From Paracoccus nototheniae (GTDB taxonomy: Bacteria > Pseudomonadota > Alphaproteobacteria > Rhodobacterales > Rhodobacteraceae): 64,000 nt of DNA. Below are positions 44,146-53,749 of this stretch, in pieces. Below the pieces are notes generated by a model. The model worked only from the letters and a program-made list of their open reading frames with translations, did not search any database and was not told the DNA's origin. Location of the stretch: NCBI RefSeq assembly GCF_004335005.1, contig NZ_RQRT01000005.1, positions 62,001 through 126,000 on the forward strand, written 5' to 3'. Made by a program: the position numbers and the translations under genes. Positions within the stretch are counted from its first letter, which is position 1; each line of letters starts with the position of its first letter.

Positions 44146-44764
44146 TGGCGCGGGTTCGATGCTGGACCGGCTGGAGGACGATCTGGGCGCCAACGCCCGG
44201 ACCACGGCCGAATTTCAGGCCGAACTGGCGCGGCTGCGCCAGTCGATGACCTATACCTCGCGCGAGGTCGGGACACTGTCCTCGGGGCTCGAGCGGGGCT
44301 TGGGCCGCGCCATCGACGGGCTGGTGCTGGATGGCGGCAGGCTGTCGGATGCGCTGAAGACGATCGGCCGGTCACTGGCCGACACCGCCTATGGGATCGC
44401 CATGAAGCCGGTCGAAAGCGCGCTGGCGGGTTCCATCGCGGGGCTGTTGGGCGGCATTACCCCCTTTGCCAGGGGCGGGGCCTTTTCGCAGGGCCGTCCG
44501 ATGGGCGGCGGCGTGGTCAGCGCCCCCACCGCCTTTCCGATGCGCGGCGGGCAGGGCCTGATGGGCGAGGCCGGGCCCGAGGCGATCATGCCGCTGCGGC
44601 GCGGTCCCGATGGCAAGCTGGGGGTCGCGGCGGCGGGCGGCGGGGGTGCGGTGAATGTCACCTTTCACATCCAGACCCCCGATGTCGCGGGCTTTCAGCG
44701 CAGCCAGTCGCAGATCGCCGCCCAGATGTCGCGCGTGCTGGCGCGCGGCGACCGCAACAGCTGA
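44132..44764 (+). CDS. GTA g11, tail tape measure protein
   Basis: A 210-residue protein that sets tail length. The N-terminal half is a helical, coiled-coil-like region, and the C-terminal half has a Gly-rich hydrophobic stretch and the GEAGPEAIMPLRRG motif typical of tape measures. It is short, which fits the short tail of GTA particles. Confidence 0.9.
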   Translation: MAFSDGAGSMLDRLEDDLGANARTTAEFQAELARLRQSMTYTSREVGTLSSGLERGLGRAIDGLVLDGGRLSDALKTIGRSLADTAYGIAMKPVESALAGSIAGLLGGITPFARGGAFSQGRPMGGGVVSAPTAFPMRGGQGLMGEAGPEAIMPLRRGPDGKLGVAAAGGGGAVNVTFHIQTPDVAGFQRSQSQIAAQMSRVLARGDRNS

Positions 44765-44781
44765 ACCAAAGGGGGCAGGCC

Positions 44782-45414
44782 ATGGCCTTTCACGACATCA
44801 GATTTCCCGCCAGCCTGTCTTTCGGCGCCGTCGGCGGCCCCGAGCGGCGGACCGAGATCGTCTCGCTGGCCAGCGGCTACGAGGAACGCAACACCCCCTG
44901 GAGCCACGCCCTGCGCCGCTATGACGCCGGGATGGGGCTGCGGTCGCTGGACGATCTGTACACGGTCATCGCCTTTTTCGAGGCCCGCGCCGGGCAGTTG
45001 CATGGGTTTCGCTGGAAGGACTGGTCGGATCACAAAAGCTGCCTGCCTTCGGCCGCGCCTGCCTTTGGTGATCAGGTGATTGGTCTGGGCGACGGACAGA
45101 CGCGCAGTTTCGCGATCACCAAGGCCTATCGGTCCGGCGGGGTCGTCTATCAGCGGCCCATCGCCAAGCCGGTGGCGGGCACGGTGCGCGCGGGGATCGG
45201 CGGCAGCGAGATGTTCATCGAAATCAACTATGGCGTCGATCACGCGGCGGGGGTCATCCTGTTCCACGAGCCTCCGGCCATTGGGGCAGAGGTCACGGCG
45301 GGCTATGAATTCGACGTGCCGGTGCGCTTTGACACGGACCGGATCGCGGTTTCCGTCGCGTCCTTTCAGGCGGGGCAGGTGCCCTCGATCCCGGTGCTGG
45401 AGGTGCGGGTATGA
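44782..45414 (+). CDS. GTA g12, distal tail protein (DUF2460)
   Basis: A 210-residue DUF2460 protein. It starts MAFHDIRFPASLSFGAVGGP, with ERRTEIVSLASGYEERNTPW and a YDAGMGLRSLDDLY segment diagnostic of the family. It forms the ring joining tube to hub. The stop overlaps the g13 start (ATGA). Confidence 0.92.
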   Translation: MAFHDIRFPASLSFGAVGGPERRTEIVSLASGYEERNTPWSHALRRYDAGMGLRSLDDLYTVIAFFEARAGQLHGFRWKDWSDHKSCLPSAAPAFGDQVIGLGDGQTRSFAITKAYRSGGVVYQRPIAKPVAGTVRAGIGGSEMFIEINYGVDHAAGVILFHEPPAIGAEVTAGYEFDVPVRFDTDRIAVSVASFQAGQVPSIPVLEVRV

Positions 45415-46241
45415 CCACGACGACGATCGCCCGCGCCTGGTCGCTGCGCCGTACCGATGGGCTGGTTCTGGGCTTTACCGATCACGATGGGCGGCTGGTC
45501 TTTGACGGTGTCACCTTTCGCCCCGACCGGGGCCTTGCCGCGCGGGCACTGGTGCAGGGCACCGGCCTGTCGGTCGACAATTCCGAGGCCATCGGCGCGC
45601 TGAGCGACGGGGCGATCACCGAACGCGACCTGATGGCGGGTCGGTGGGACGGGGCCCAGCTGCGCCTGTGGGAGGTGGACTGGACGGACGTGGCGCAGCG
45701 GCGGCTGGTCTTTCGCGGCTCTCTGGGCGAGGTCTCGCGCGCCAAGGGGGCGTTCCGCGCCGAATTGCGGGGTCTGTCCGAGGCGTTGAATGCGCCGCAG
45801 GGGCGGGTTTATCATCCACGCTGTTCGGCCCGGTTGGGGGATACGTCCTGCAAGATCGATCTGTCGGCGCCCTCGCTCTCGCTGCAGATGCCGGTCGGCG
45901 AGATGGAGGAGGGGCGGCTGTTCCGCTTTGCCACTTTTCCAGCCTTTGACGCGAACTGGTTCGAACATGGCCGGCTGGAGGTTCTTTCGGGCGCCGCCGA
46001 GGGGCTGTCGGGTGCCATCAAGAATGACAGCGCGCGCCCCGGTGGCGGGCGCCTGATCGAGCTGTGGTCGGCCCTGGGCCTGCTGCCCGCGCCGGGCGAT
46101 CAGATCCGCCTGACCGCAGGCTGCGACAAGGACGGCCGCAGCTGTCGGCTTAAGTTCGGGAATTTCCTGAACTTTCGCGGCTTTCCCGATCTGCCGCCAG
46201 AAGACTGGCTGATCGCGCCTCAGGCCGCCCGTCATGGATGA
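45411..46241 (+). CDS. GTA g13, baseplate hub protein with Fe-S cysteines (DUF2163)
   Basis: A 276-residue DUF2163 hub protein at the tip of the tail. Four cysteines, C138 and C147 (RCSARLGDTSCK) and C238 and C245 (GCDKDGRSC), are placed as in the R. capsulatus GTA hub, which binds an iron-sulfur cluster in its solved structure. The C-terminal FRGFPDLPPEDWL is conserved. Overlaps g12 and g14 by a few bases. Confidence 0.93.
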   Translation: MTTTTIARAWSLRRTDGLVLGFTDHDGRLVFDGVTFRPDRGLAARALVQGTGLSVDNSEAIGALSDGAITERDLMAGRWDGAQLRLWEVDWTDVAQRRLVFRGSLGEVSRAKGAFRAELRGLSEALNAPQGRVYHPRCSARLGDTSCKIDLSAPSLSLQMPVGEMEEGRLFRFATFPAFDANWFEHGRLEVLSGAAEGLSGAIKNDSARPGGGRLIELWSALGLLPAPGDQIRLTAGCDKDGRSCRLKFGNFLNFRGFPDLPPEDWLIAPQAARHG

Positions 46242-46662
46242 CCGGGTGGTCGAGGTGGCACGCGGCTGGCTGGGCACGCCCTATGTCCATCAGGCCAGCA
46301 CCAAGGGCGGAGGCGCCGATTGTCTGGGCCTGATCCGGGGCGTCTGGCGCGAGGTCCATGGCGCCGAGCCCGAGACGCCCCCCATCTATACCGCGGATTG
46401 GGCGGAATGCGGCGGGACCGAGGTTCTGCACGCCGCCGCGATGCGCCATCTGCTGCCGGTTCCCGTGGATGGCGACTGGTTGCCGGGGCAGGTGCTGCTG
46501 TTCCGGATGCGGGCGGGGGCCATTGCCAAGCATCTGGGCATCCTGTCCGCCGCAGGCGACGCGCCGCGTTTTCTGCATGCCTATACCGGTCACGGGGTCA
46601 TCGACAGCCCGCTGACCGCGCCCTGGCGATCGCGGATCGTCGCGCGGTTCCGCTTTCCCTGA
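46234..46662 (+). CDS. GTA g14, NlpC/P60 cell-wall peptidase
   Basis: A 142-residue papain-like peptidase, probably cutting peptidoglycan when the particle enters a cell. The catalytic C30 lies in GGGADCLGLIRG and H100 in IAKHLGIL. It overlaps g13 by eight bases and is followed by the megatron gene 24 bases later with AAAGGAGG ribosome-binding site. Confidence 0.93.
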   Translation: MDDRVVEVARGWLGTPYVHQASTKGGGADCLGLIRGVWREVHGAEPETPPIYTADWAECGGTEVLHAAAMRHLLPVPVDGDWLPGQVLLFRMRAGAIAKHLGILSAAGDAPRFLHAYTGHGVIDSPLTAPWRSRIVARFRFP

Positions 46663-46686
46663 TCTCTTCGAACAAAGGAGGCCGCG

Positions 46687-49600
46687 ATGGCCACGATTGT
46701 CCTGTCTGCCGTGGGTGCCTCGCTTGGGGCGGGCTTTGGGGGCGCGGTGCTGGGCCTGTCCGGGGCCGTTCTGGGGCGGGCTGCAGGCGCCCTGGTCGGC
46801 CGGGCCATCGACCAGCGGCTGCTGGGCGGCGGCGCGCGGGCGGTCGAGACCGGGCGCATCGACCGCCTGCGCCTGCAGACCGCCGGCGAGGGGATGGCGA
46901 TCCCGCGCCTGTGGGGGCAGATGCGCATGCCGGGCCATGTCATCTGGGCCTCGGCGCTGGAGGAGATCACCCGGACCGAGGATGCGGGTGGCGGCAAGGG
47001 CGCGCCGCGCACGCAGGTCACGCAGATCACCTATCGCCTGTCGGTCGCGCTGGCGCTGGCCGAGGGGCCGGTCCTGTCGGTGGGCCGGGTCTGGGCCGAT
47101 GGCGCCGAAATCGCCCAAGCGGATCTGAACATGCGCGTCTATCGCGGGACCGAGACGCAGATGCCCGACCCGGTCATTGCCGCGCATCTGGGCGATGCGG
47201 CGCCGGCCTATCGCGGCACCGCCTATGTCGTGCTGGAGGGGCTGAGCCTGGAGCCCTGGGGCAACCGCATGCCGCAGCTGAGCTTCGAGGTGACCTGCCC
47301 GGCCCGCGACGGCAGCGGGCTGGTGCGCGACGTCCGCGCGGTGGCGCTGATCCCCGGCACGGGGGAATATTCGCTGGCCACCACCCCGGTCACCGAATCC
47401 GGCGATCTGGGGGAAAGCCGCAGCTTCAACACCAACACCCCGATGGGGGGCACGGATTTCGCCGCCTCGATGGATGTGCTGGGCCGGGAACTGCCGAATG
47501 TCGGCTCGGTCGCGCTGGTCGTGTCCTGGTTTGGCAGCGATCTGCGCATCGGCCAATGTCAGGTCCGCCCCAAGGTCGAGTTCGCCGAGGTGGACGGGGC
47601 CGAGATGCCGTGGCGCGCGGGTGGCATCACCCGCGCCGAGGCGTCCGAGGTCGCGCGCAAGGACGGGCGCCCGATCTATGGGGGAACGCCCTCGGACCAG
47701 TCGGTGATCGAGGCGCTGCGGGCGCTGAAAGCATCTGGGAAGAAGGCGATCTTTTATCCCTTCATCCTGATGGAGCAGCTGGCGGGAAACGCTCTGCCCG
47801 ATCCTTACGGGGCGGCGGAACAGCCGGTCATGCCCTGGCGCGGGCGCGTCACGACCAGCGTCGCGCCGGGGCGTCCGGGCAGCCCGGATGGAGCGGCGGC
47901 GGCGGCGACCCAGGTCGCGGCCTTCTTTGGCACTGTGCAGGCGGGCGATTTCACGCGCGACGGGGACAGAGTGCTGTATTCGGGGCCGGACGCGTGGTCC
48001 TATCGCCGGTTCATCCTGCATTATGCGCATCTGTGCGCCGCCGCAGGGGGAATCGACGCCTTTCTGATCGGATCGGAAATGGTGGCGATGACGCGGATCC
48101 GGGGGCCGAACAACAGCTATCCCGCCGTGGCCGCGCTGCGCCAGCTGGCCGCCGATGTGCGCGCCATTCTGGGGCCAGAGGTCAAGCTGGGCTATGCCGC
48201 CGACTGGTCGGAATATTTCGGCCATCATCCGGGCGAGGGTCAGCTGTTCTTCCATCTGGACCCGCTGTGGTCGGACCCCGTGATCGATTTCATCGGCATC
48301 GACAATTACATGCCCTTGTCGGACTGGCGCGACGGCGACGACCATCTGGACGCCCATTGGGGCCGGATCGACAATATCGACTATCTGCGCGCCAATGTGG
48401 CGGGGGGCGAGGGGTATGACTGGTATTATGCCAGCGATGCCGACCGCGATGCGCAGATCCGCACGCCGATCACCGATGGCGCCTATGACGAGGCCTGGGT
48501 CTGGCGCTACAAGGATCTGGCCGGGTGGTGGCAGAACCTGCATTACGACCGCCCCGGCGGCCTGCGGCAGGCGCAGGCGACGGCCTGGGTGCCGGGGTCC
48601 AAGCCCGTCTGGTTCACCGAATTCGGCTGTGCGGCGCTGGATAAGGCCACCAACCAGCCGAACAAGTTTCTGGACGCCATGTCATCGGAAAGCATGGTGC
48701 CGCATTATTCGAACGGCACCCGCAATGACGGGTTGCAGGCCGCCTATGTCGAGGCGGTGATGGCCCATTGGCGCGACCCGGCGAACAATCCGGTCAACGC
48801 GCAGGGCATGGCGATGCTTGATCTGGATCGCGCCCATGTCTGGTGCTGGGATGCGCGGCCCTATCCGGCCTTTCCGGGGCGCGAGGATCTGTGGTCGGAC
48901 GGCCCGGCATGGGACCGGGGGCATTGGCTGAACGGGCGGGCGGGGTCGGTGACGCTGCGGGCGGTCGTGCGCGACATCTGCCGCGCGGCGGGGGTGGCGG
49001 ATGTCGATGTGTCGGCCATTTCGGGCGTGGTGCGGGGCTATGCGCTGCAGGGGGCGGAATCGGCGCGCGCGGCGCTGCAGCCTTTGATGCTGGCGCATGG
49101 TTTCGATGCGGTCGAACGGGACGGGATGCTGCGCTTTGTGGCGCGGGACGGTCTGGCGCGGGCGGTCATCGGGCCGCAGGATCTGGCGCTGGCCGATGAT
49201 CTGACCGGGCTGGAAACCCTGCGCCAGGTCGAGGCCGCCCAGCCCGGCCAGCTGCGGCTGAGCCATGTCGCGGCGGGCGGCGATTACGGCACCGCCACCG
49301 CCGAGGCCAGCCTGACCGATGCCGACCGCCGCGCGGTGTCGGAAAGCGAATTCGCGATGGTGCTGACCCGGCCCGAGGGACGCGCCATTGCCGATCGCTG
49401 GATCGCCGAGGCTGAACTGGCGCGCGACACGGCACGCTTCGCGCTGCCGCCCTCGCGTGCGGATCTGGGACCGGGGGATGTGGTCGTCACGCAGCTGCCG
49501 GGACAGGACAGCCGCCGCTGGCGCATCGACCGGGTCGAGCGGGCGGGGGCGATCATCGTCGATGCGGTGCGGGTCGATCCGGGCCTTTATACCCCGCGTC

Positions 49601-50568
49601 TGAGCCATCACGAACAGGGTGGCATCGGGCGCTATGTCCCGCCGATGCCGGTCTTTCCGGTCTTTCTGGACCTGCCGCTGCTGCGCGGGGACGAGGTGTC
49701 CCATGCCCCCTGGCTGGCCGTCTCGGCCCATCCCTGGCCGGGTTCGGTCGCGGCCTATGGATCGACGGAAGCCGAGGGCGGGTTCGATCTGAACCTGATC
49801 CTGCAGCGCCGCGCGCTGATCGGGCGCACCGTGACGCCGCTGGCCCGGGCCCGACCGGGGGTGATCGACCGGGGCGCGCCGCTGCGGCTGCGGCTGATCG
49901 GCGATCCGCTGCGATCTGTGACCCAAGGTGCGATGCTGTCGGGGGCTAATGTGCTGGCGATCGGCGATGGCAGCCTGACCGGGTGGGAGGTGATGCAATT
50001 CGCGCAGGCGCAACTGATCGCCCCCGACCTGTGGGAGATCAGCCACCGCCTGCGCGGGCAGGCGGGCACCGATGCGCTGGTGCCCCCGATCTGGCCCGAG
50101 GGCAGTCTGGTCGTCCTGCTGGATGGTGGGCCGCGCCAGCTGGACCTGCCGCCCTCGACCCGCGGGCAGGAACGGTTCTGGCGGGTGGGGCCTGCCCTGC
50201 GCGCGCCGGACGATGCCAGTTATCGCAGCCGGACGACCGTCGCGCCGGGGATCGGTCTGCGCCCCTATGCGCCCTGCCATCTGCGCATGGCGGGGCGCGT
50301 GATCACCTGGGTGCGCCGAAGCCGGATCGAGGGGGATGGCTGGGACGGTCCCGACATCCCCTTGGGCGAAGAGACCGAACGTTATCTGCTGCGTCTGACG
50401 CAAGGGGATGTCCTGCGCGCCGAGGTCCAGACCGATCGCCCGGATTGGGCCGTCCCCGATGCGGTCTGGTCGCAGCTTCAGCCCGGCCCGGTCACGGTCG
50501 AGCTGGCCCAATTGTCGCAGACCTTCGGGCGCGGCCCCTTTGCAAGGAGAGATTTCGATGTCCAGTGA
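46687..50568 (+). CDS. GTA g15, megatron/host-specificity protein with TIM-barrel domain
   Basis: The largest gene of the cluster, 1293 residues. The N-terminus is a Gly/Ala-rich hydrophobic segment (LSAVGASLGAGFGGAVLG) possibly acting at the membrane. The first third is hub-like, the middle (about 400-730) is a glycoside hydrolase-like GTA TIM barrel (with FHLDPLWSDPVIDFIGIDNY), and the C-terminal third is a phage-tail domain with fibronectin-like parts. It forms the tail tip and probably recognises the recipient surface. Overlaps the DUF2793 gene by 11 bases. Confidence 0.94.
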   Translation: MATIVLSAVGASLGAGFGGAVLGLSGAVLGRAAGALVGRAIDQRLLGGGARAVETGRIDRLRLQTAGEGMAIPRLWGQMRMPGHVIWASALEEITRTEDAGGGKGAPRTQVTQITYRLSVALALAEGPVLSVGRVWADGAEIAQADLNMRVYRGTETQMPDPVIAAHLGDAAPAYRGTAYVVLEGLSLEPWGNRMPQLSFEVTCPARDGSGLVRDVRAVALIPGTGEYSLATTPVTESGDLGESRSFNTNTPMGGTDFAASMDVLGRELPNVGSVALVVSWFGSDLRIGQCQVRPKVEFAEVDGAEMPWRAGGITRAEASEVARKDGRPIYGGTPSDQSVIEALRALKASGKKAIFYPFILMEQLAGNALPDPYGAAEQPVMPWRGRVTTSVAPGRPGSPDGAAAAATQVAAFFGTVQAGDFTRDGDRVLYSGPDAWSYRRFILHYAHLCAAAGGIDAFLIGSEMVAMTRIRGPNNSYPAVAALRQLAADVRAILGPEVKLGYAADWSEYFGHHPGEGQLFFHLDPLWSDPVIDFIGIDNYMPLSDWRDGDDHLDAHWGRIDNIDYLRANVAGGEGYDWYYASDADRDAQIRTPITDGAYDEAWVWRYKDLAGWWQNLHYDRPGGLRQAQATAWVPGSKPVWFTEFGCAALDKATNQPNKFLDAMSSESMVPHYSNGTRNDGLQAAYVEAVMAHWRDPANNPVNAQGMAMLDLDRAHVWCWDARPYPAFPGREDLWSDGPAWDRGHWLNGRAGSVTLRAVVRDICRAAGVADVDVSAISGVVRGYALQGAESARAALQPLMLAHGFDAVERDGMLRFVARDGLARAVIGPQDLALADDLTGLETLRQVEAAQPGQLRLSHVAAGGDYGTATAEASLTDADRRAVSESEFAMVLTRPEGRAIADRWIAEAELARDTARFALPPSRADLGPGDVVVTQLPGQDSRRWRIDRVERAGAIIVDAVRVDPGLYTPRLSHHEQGGIGRYVPPMPVFPVFLDLPLLRGDEVSHAPWLAVSAHPWPGSVAAYGSTEAEGGFDLNLILQRRALIGRTVTPLARARPGVIDRGAPLRLRLIGDPLRSVTQGAMLSGANVLAIGDGSLTGWEVMQFAQAQLIAPDLWEISHRLRGQAGTDALVPPIWPEGSLVVLLDGGPRQLDLPPSTRGQERFWRVGPALRAPDDASYRSRTTVAPGIGLRPYAPCHLRMAGRVITWVRRSRIEGDGWDGPDIPLGEETERYLLRLTQGDVLRAEVQTDRPDWAVPDAVWSQLQPGPVTVELAQLSQTFGRGPFARRDFDVQ

Positions 50569-51268
50569 AACCACCCGTCTGCAGATGGCCCTGCTGGCGC
50601 CTGCGCAGGCGCAAAAGCATGTGACCGTGAACGAGGCGCTGATGCGGCTGGACGGCATGGTCAATCTGGTGCTGCAAAGCGTCTCGACCGCCGTGCCGCC
50701 GGGGGCGGTTCTGGACGGGCAATGCTGGGGACTGCCGGCATCAAGCGAAGGAGCATGGGCGGGGCAGGGGGGCCGGATCGCGGTCGGTGCCAATGGCGGC
50801 TGGATCTTTCTGCCGCCCGCGCCCGGCATGCGGGCCTTTGTCGCCGACCGGGGGCAGCAGGCGATCCATGACGGTACGGACTGGGCGGTCGGCGCGCTTA
50901 GCCTTGGTCAGGGCGGATCGGGCCTGATGACCGGGCTGGCCGAGGGCGAGGTGACCCTTGGCACCGGCAGCAGCGCCGTCACGGATGTGCTCATCCCGGC
51001 GGGCGCCATGGTCATCGGCGCCACCGCCCGGGTGGCGGCCGCGCTGACCGGGCCGCTGACCGGCTGGCGGCTTGGGACCACGGGGGCCACCAACCGCTTT
51101 GGCCAGGGTCTGGGCAAGCCCGAGGGGTCCTGGGCGCGCGGCCTGTTGGGCAGCCCCATGGCCTATTATCAGCCCGCTCCGCTGATCGTCACATCCGAAG
51201 GGGGAAATTTCACCGGCGGGCGCATCCGGCTGGCCGTGCATTGGCTGGAGATGCGGCTGCCCTTGTGA
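50558..51268 (+). CDS. GTA-associated DUF2793 protein, candidate head-spike component
   Basis: A 236-residue DUF2793 protein starting MSSETTRLQMALLAPAQAQKH, with NEALMRLDGMV. In R. capsulatus a protein of this type encoded away from the cluster is part of the GTA head spike; here the gene overlaps the end of g15 and has its own AAGGAGAG ribosome-binding site, so it belongs to the GTA operon. The C-terminal half is beta-rich and could bind surface polysaccharide. The spike role is inference. Confidence 0.8.
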   Translation: MSSETTRLQMALLAPAQAQKHVTVNEALMRLDGMVNLVLQSVSTAVPPGAVLDGQCWGLPASSEGAWAGQGGRIAVGANGGWIFLPPAPGMRAFVADRGQQAIHDGTDWAVGALSLGQGGSGLMTGLAEGEVTLGTGSSAVTDVLIPAGAMVIGATARVAAALTGPLTGWRLGTTGATNRFGQGLGKPEGSWARGLLGSPMAYYQPAPLIVTSEGGNFTGGRIRLAVHWLEMRLPL

Positions 51269-51276
51269 CGCCTGCA

Positions 51277-51314
51277 GGGCGGTCCGCAACGATCAAAGCG
51301 GTCGCCCGCCTTTT
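51277..51314 (+). terminator. Probable terminator at the end of the GTA cluster
   Basis: GGGCG(GT)CCGC pairs with GCGG(T)CGCCC across a ten-base loop with a bulge, then GCC and TTTT. It is imperfect but placed nine bases after the last GTA gene and before cysE. Confidence 0.5.
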
Positions 51315-51368
51315 CCCGCAGCCGGTTGTGGTCTATATAGAAAGACTGATCGACCGGGTGAGCCGAAG

Positions 51369-52196
51369 ATGAACATTCAACATATCGACAAAAAACCGCT
51401 GGCACTGGACCGTGACGCGATCTGGTCACAACTGCGCGTCGAGGCCAGCGCCGCCGTCGCGGGCGAGCCCTTGCTGGGCGCGCTGATCCATGCGGGCCTG
51501 CTGCATCACCAAAGCCTGGAGGCCGCGCTGGCCTATCGGTTCTCGCTGAAGCTGGCCTCTGGCGAGATGAGCGAGCAGATCCTGCGCGAGATCGCCGATC
51601 AGGCCTATGCCACCACGGCGCAGCTGGGTGATGCGGCGCGGGCGGATCTGATGGCGGTCTATGACCGCGATCCGGCGACCCACCGGCTGTTGCAGCCGGT
51701 CCTGTTCTTCAAGGGCTTTCAGGCGTTGCAGGCTTATCGGATGGCGCATTGGCTGTGGCAGCAGGATCGCCGCGACATGGCCTATTTCGTTCAGATGCGC
51801 TGCTCGGAATGCTTTGGGGTGGATATTCACCCGGCGGCAAAGATCGGCACCGGGGTGATGATCGACCACGCCCATTCCATCGTCATCGGCGAAACGGCGA
51901 CGGTCGGCAATGACGTGTCGATGCTGCATTCGGTCACCCTTGGCGGCACCGGCAAGGAGGATGGCGACCGCCATCCCAAGATCGGCGACGGGGTGCTGAT
52001 CGGCGCCGGCGCCAAGGTTCTGGGCAATATCCGCGTGGGCCATCATTCGCGCATTGCAGCAGGGTCCGTCGTGCTGCACGAGGTGCCGCCCTGCAAGACC
52101 GTGGCGGGCGTGCCCGCGCGCGTGATCGGGGATGCGGGTTGTCTTGAACCATCCTACAGCATGAACCAGCTGCTGGGGATCGAGGATTACACCTAG
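51369..52196 (+). CDS. cysE: Serine O-acetyltransferase
   Basis: A 275-residue enzyme making O-acetylserine from serine and acetyl-CoA for cysteine synthesis. The N-terminal helical domain is followed by the left-handed beta-helix with hexapeptide repeats and the catalytic H in [20 protein letters not shown]. The [20 protein letters not shown] segment is diagnostic. TATATA at 51334-51339 may be part of its promoter. cysE is a common neighbour of GTA clusters in this family. Convergent with pyrD with shared CTAG. Confidence 0.96.
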   Translation: MNIQHIDKKPLALDRDAIWSQLRVEASAAVAGEPLLGALIHAGLLHHQSLEAALAYRFSLKLASGEMSEQILREIADQAYATTAQLGDAARADLMAVYDRDPATHRLLQPVLFFKGFQALQAYRMAHWLWQQDRRDMAYFVQMRCSECFGVDIHPAAKIGTGVMIDHAHSIVIGETATVGNDVSMLHSVTLGGTGKEDGDRHPKIGDGVLIGAGAKVLGNIRVGHHSRIAAGSVVLHEVPPCKTVAGVPARVIGDAGCLEPSYSMNQLLGIEDYT

Positions 52197-53251
52197 ATCC
52201 AGTCGCCCGCACCGCTGCCGGTCAGTTCCGGCAGCGTGATGCGGTCCTGCGCCAGCCGGTCGTCCAGTGCCTGTGCCAGTCGCGGCGCCAGCGACAGGCC
52301 CTGATAGATCATCGCGGAATAGATCTGCACGGCGCTGGCCCCCGCCCGCAGCTTGTCCCAGACATCCTGCACCGAGGATATGCCCCCCACGCCGATCAGC
52401 GGCACCGTGCCTTGCGTTTCGCGATGAAGCAGTGCCAGAACGCGGGTCGAGCGTTGAAACAGCGGCCTACCGGACAGCCCGCCCGCCTCGGTCCGGTGGG
52501 GTCCGGTGATGCCATCGCGCGACAGGGTCGTATTGGTGGCGATGATGCCGTCAAGGCGGGCATTGCGGACGACGGCGGCGATCTGCGCGATCTCGGCGTC
52601 GGTCAGATCGGGGGCGATCTTGACAAAGACCGGCACCCGCCGCGCCAACCCGTCGCGCGCCACAAGCACCCGGTCCAGCAGCGCCGCCAGCGCCTCGGCG
52701 CCCTGCAGGTCGCGCAGCTGTTCGGTATTGGGCGACGAGACGTTGACCGTCACGAAATCGGCCGAGGCCCCGGCCTGGGTCAGCACCTGCGCGAAATCCT
52801 CGGCCCGGTCGGCGCTGTCCTTGTTGGCGCCCAGGTTCAGGCCGACCGGAATGCCCGCGGGGCGCGCGGCCAGACGGCGTCCGATGACCCTGGCCCCTTC
52901 GTTGTTGAACCCAAAGCGGTTGATGATCGCCTGATCGCCGGTCAGCCGGAACAGACGCGGTTTGGGATTGCCCGGCTGCGGGCGCGGGGTGGCGGCGCCG
53001 ATTTCGATGAAGCCGAAGCCCGACCGCATCAGCGGCGCGATCACCCGGCCGTTCTTGTCATAGCCCGCCGCCAGCCCGATGGGATTGGGCAATGTCATCC
53101 CCGCCAGCGTCACCCGCAGCCGGTCCGAGGTCACGGGCCCGCCATGCAGGGGGACCATCCCGCGTTCCAGTGCGCGCAGGGACAGATCATGGGCGCGTTC
53201 GGGGTCCATACGATGCAGCGCCAGCAAGCCCAGCTTTTCGATCACGCTCAT
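52193..53251 (-). CDS. pyrD: Dihydroorotate dehydrogenase (quinone)
   Basis: A 352-residue class 2, membrane-associated dihydroorotate dehydrogenase of pyrimidine synthesis. The N-terminal quinone-binding helices ([16 protein letters not shown]), [29 protein letters not shown] and [11 protein letters not shown] with the catalytic Ser, and the late GVGGISS are all present. The start at 53251 gives MSVIEKLG and overlaps the DUF952 gene by four bases; the frame extends upstream without family similarity. Confidence 0.96.
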   Translation of the reverse strand: MSVIEKLGLLALHRMDPERAHDLSLRALERGMVPLHGGPVTSDRLRVTLAGMTLPNPIGLAAGYDKNGRVIAPLMRSGFGFIEIGAATPRPQPGNPKPRLFRLTGDQAIINRFGFNNEGARVIGRRLAARPAGIPVGLNLGANKDSADRAEDFAQVLTQAGASADFVTVNVSSPNTEQLRDLQGAEALAALLDRVLVARDGLARRVPVFVKIAPDLTDAEIAQIAAVVRNARLDGIIATNTTLSRDGITGPHRTEAGGLSGRPLFQRSTRVLALLHRETQGTVPLIGVGGISSVQDVWDKLRAGASAVQIYSAMIYQGLSLAPRLAQALDDRLAQDRITLPELTGSGAGDWI

Positions 53252-53598
53252 CCCGGATCCCCCCATCCCAGATCCCCCGTCTCGTGCCCCTGATCGGTCG
53301 TCGCGATGGCGCGCGACCAGACGATGTCGTTCATCCGCAGCGGGCGATACAGATGCGGGAACAGGGCGCCGCCGCGCGACACCTCCCATCGCAGGTCGGG
53401 TGCCAGATCGTGGGCCTTGCAGGCCAGCAGGATCAGCCCGGTTTCCCCCGCGAAATGTTTGGACAAGGTGACGGGCAACTGCTCGGCGGTGGACAGATGG
53501 ACATAGCCATCGGCCAGATCGACCGGCGCCCCAAGGGTCTGGCCGTCGCGTTGCATCTGGGCCCATTCGGGGGCGCGGAAAACCTTGAAGATCTGCAT
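53248..53598 (-). CDS. DUF952 domain protein
   Basis: A 116-residue protein of the DUF952 family, recognised by [29 protein letters not shown] and HLYRPL. The fold is related to ADP-ribosyltransferase-like or small ligand-binding barrels; the role is unknown. It is coupled to pyrD by an ATGA overlap, a frequent arrangement in Rhodobacteraceae. Confidence 0.85.
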   Translation of the reverse strand: MQIFKVFRAPEWAQMQRDGQTLGAPVDLADGYVHLSTAEQLPVTLSKHFAGETGLILLACKAHDLAPDLRWEVSRGGALFPHLYRPLRMNDIVWSRAIATTDQGHETGDLGWGDPG

Positions 53599-53749
53599 GG
53601 CCGCATTTGCCGTCCTGTCGGGCACCGGGTCAAGACGTCATCGCCCTGTCATCCCCGTCTGCTTCCGATTGGTCATCGCGGTTTGACCCGGTCGCATCGC
53701 TGCGCCAAGCTGCGGCGACCGACCAAATGGACCAATAAGGGAATCAGGC

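Larger units (their letters stand above)
36490..51268 (+). mobile_element. Gene transfer agent (GTA) structural gene cluster
   Basis: Sixteen or so genes in the order of the Rhodobacter capsulatus GTA (g1-g15), all on one strand and all open: terminase, portal, g3.5, protease, capsid, connectors, tail tube, chaperones, tape measure, distal tail, hub, peptidase and megatron protein, plus a DUF2793 gene. Most neighbours overlap or abut. There is no integrase, repressor, replication or lysis gene and the base composition equals the host, which separates it from a prophage. GTAs package random host DNA and move it between cells. Regulators and lysis genes (gafA, endolysin-holin) must be elsewhere. 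Confidence 0.95.

Noticed and set aside
46150..48543. A 797-codon open frame on the minus strand opposite g13-g15
   Set aside because: It is a shadow created by high GC at third positions of the plus-strand genes; its translation is rich in R, H, Q and G without any family motif, while the plus frame shows clear GTA proteins.
36490..51268. A prophage
   Set aside because: No integrase, repressor, replication or lysis genes and no attachment-site repeats; gene content and order match a gene transfer agent.
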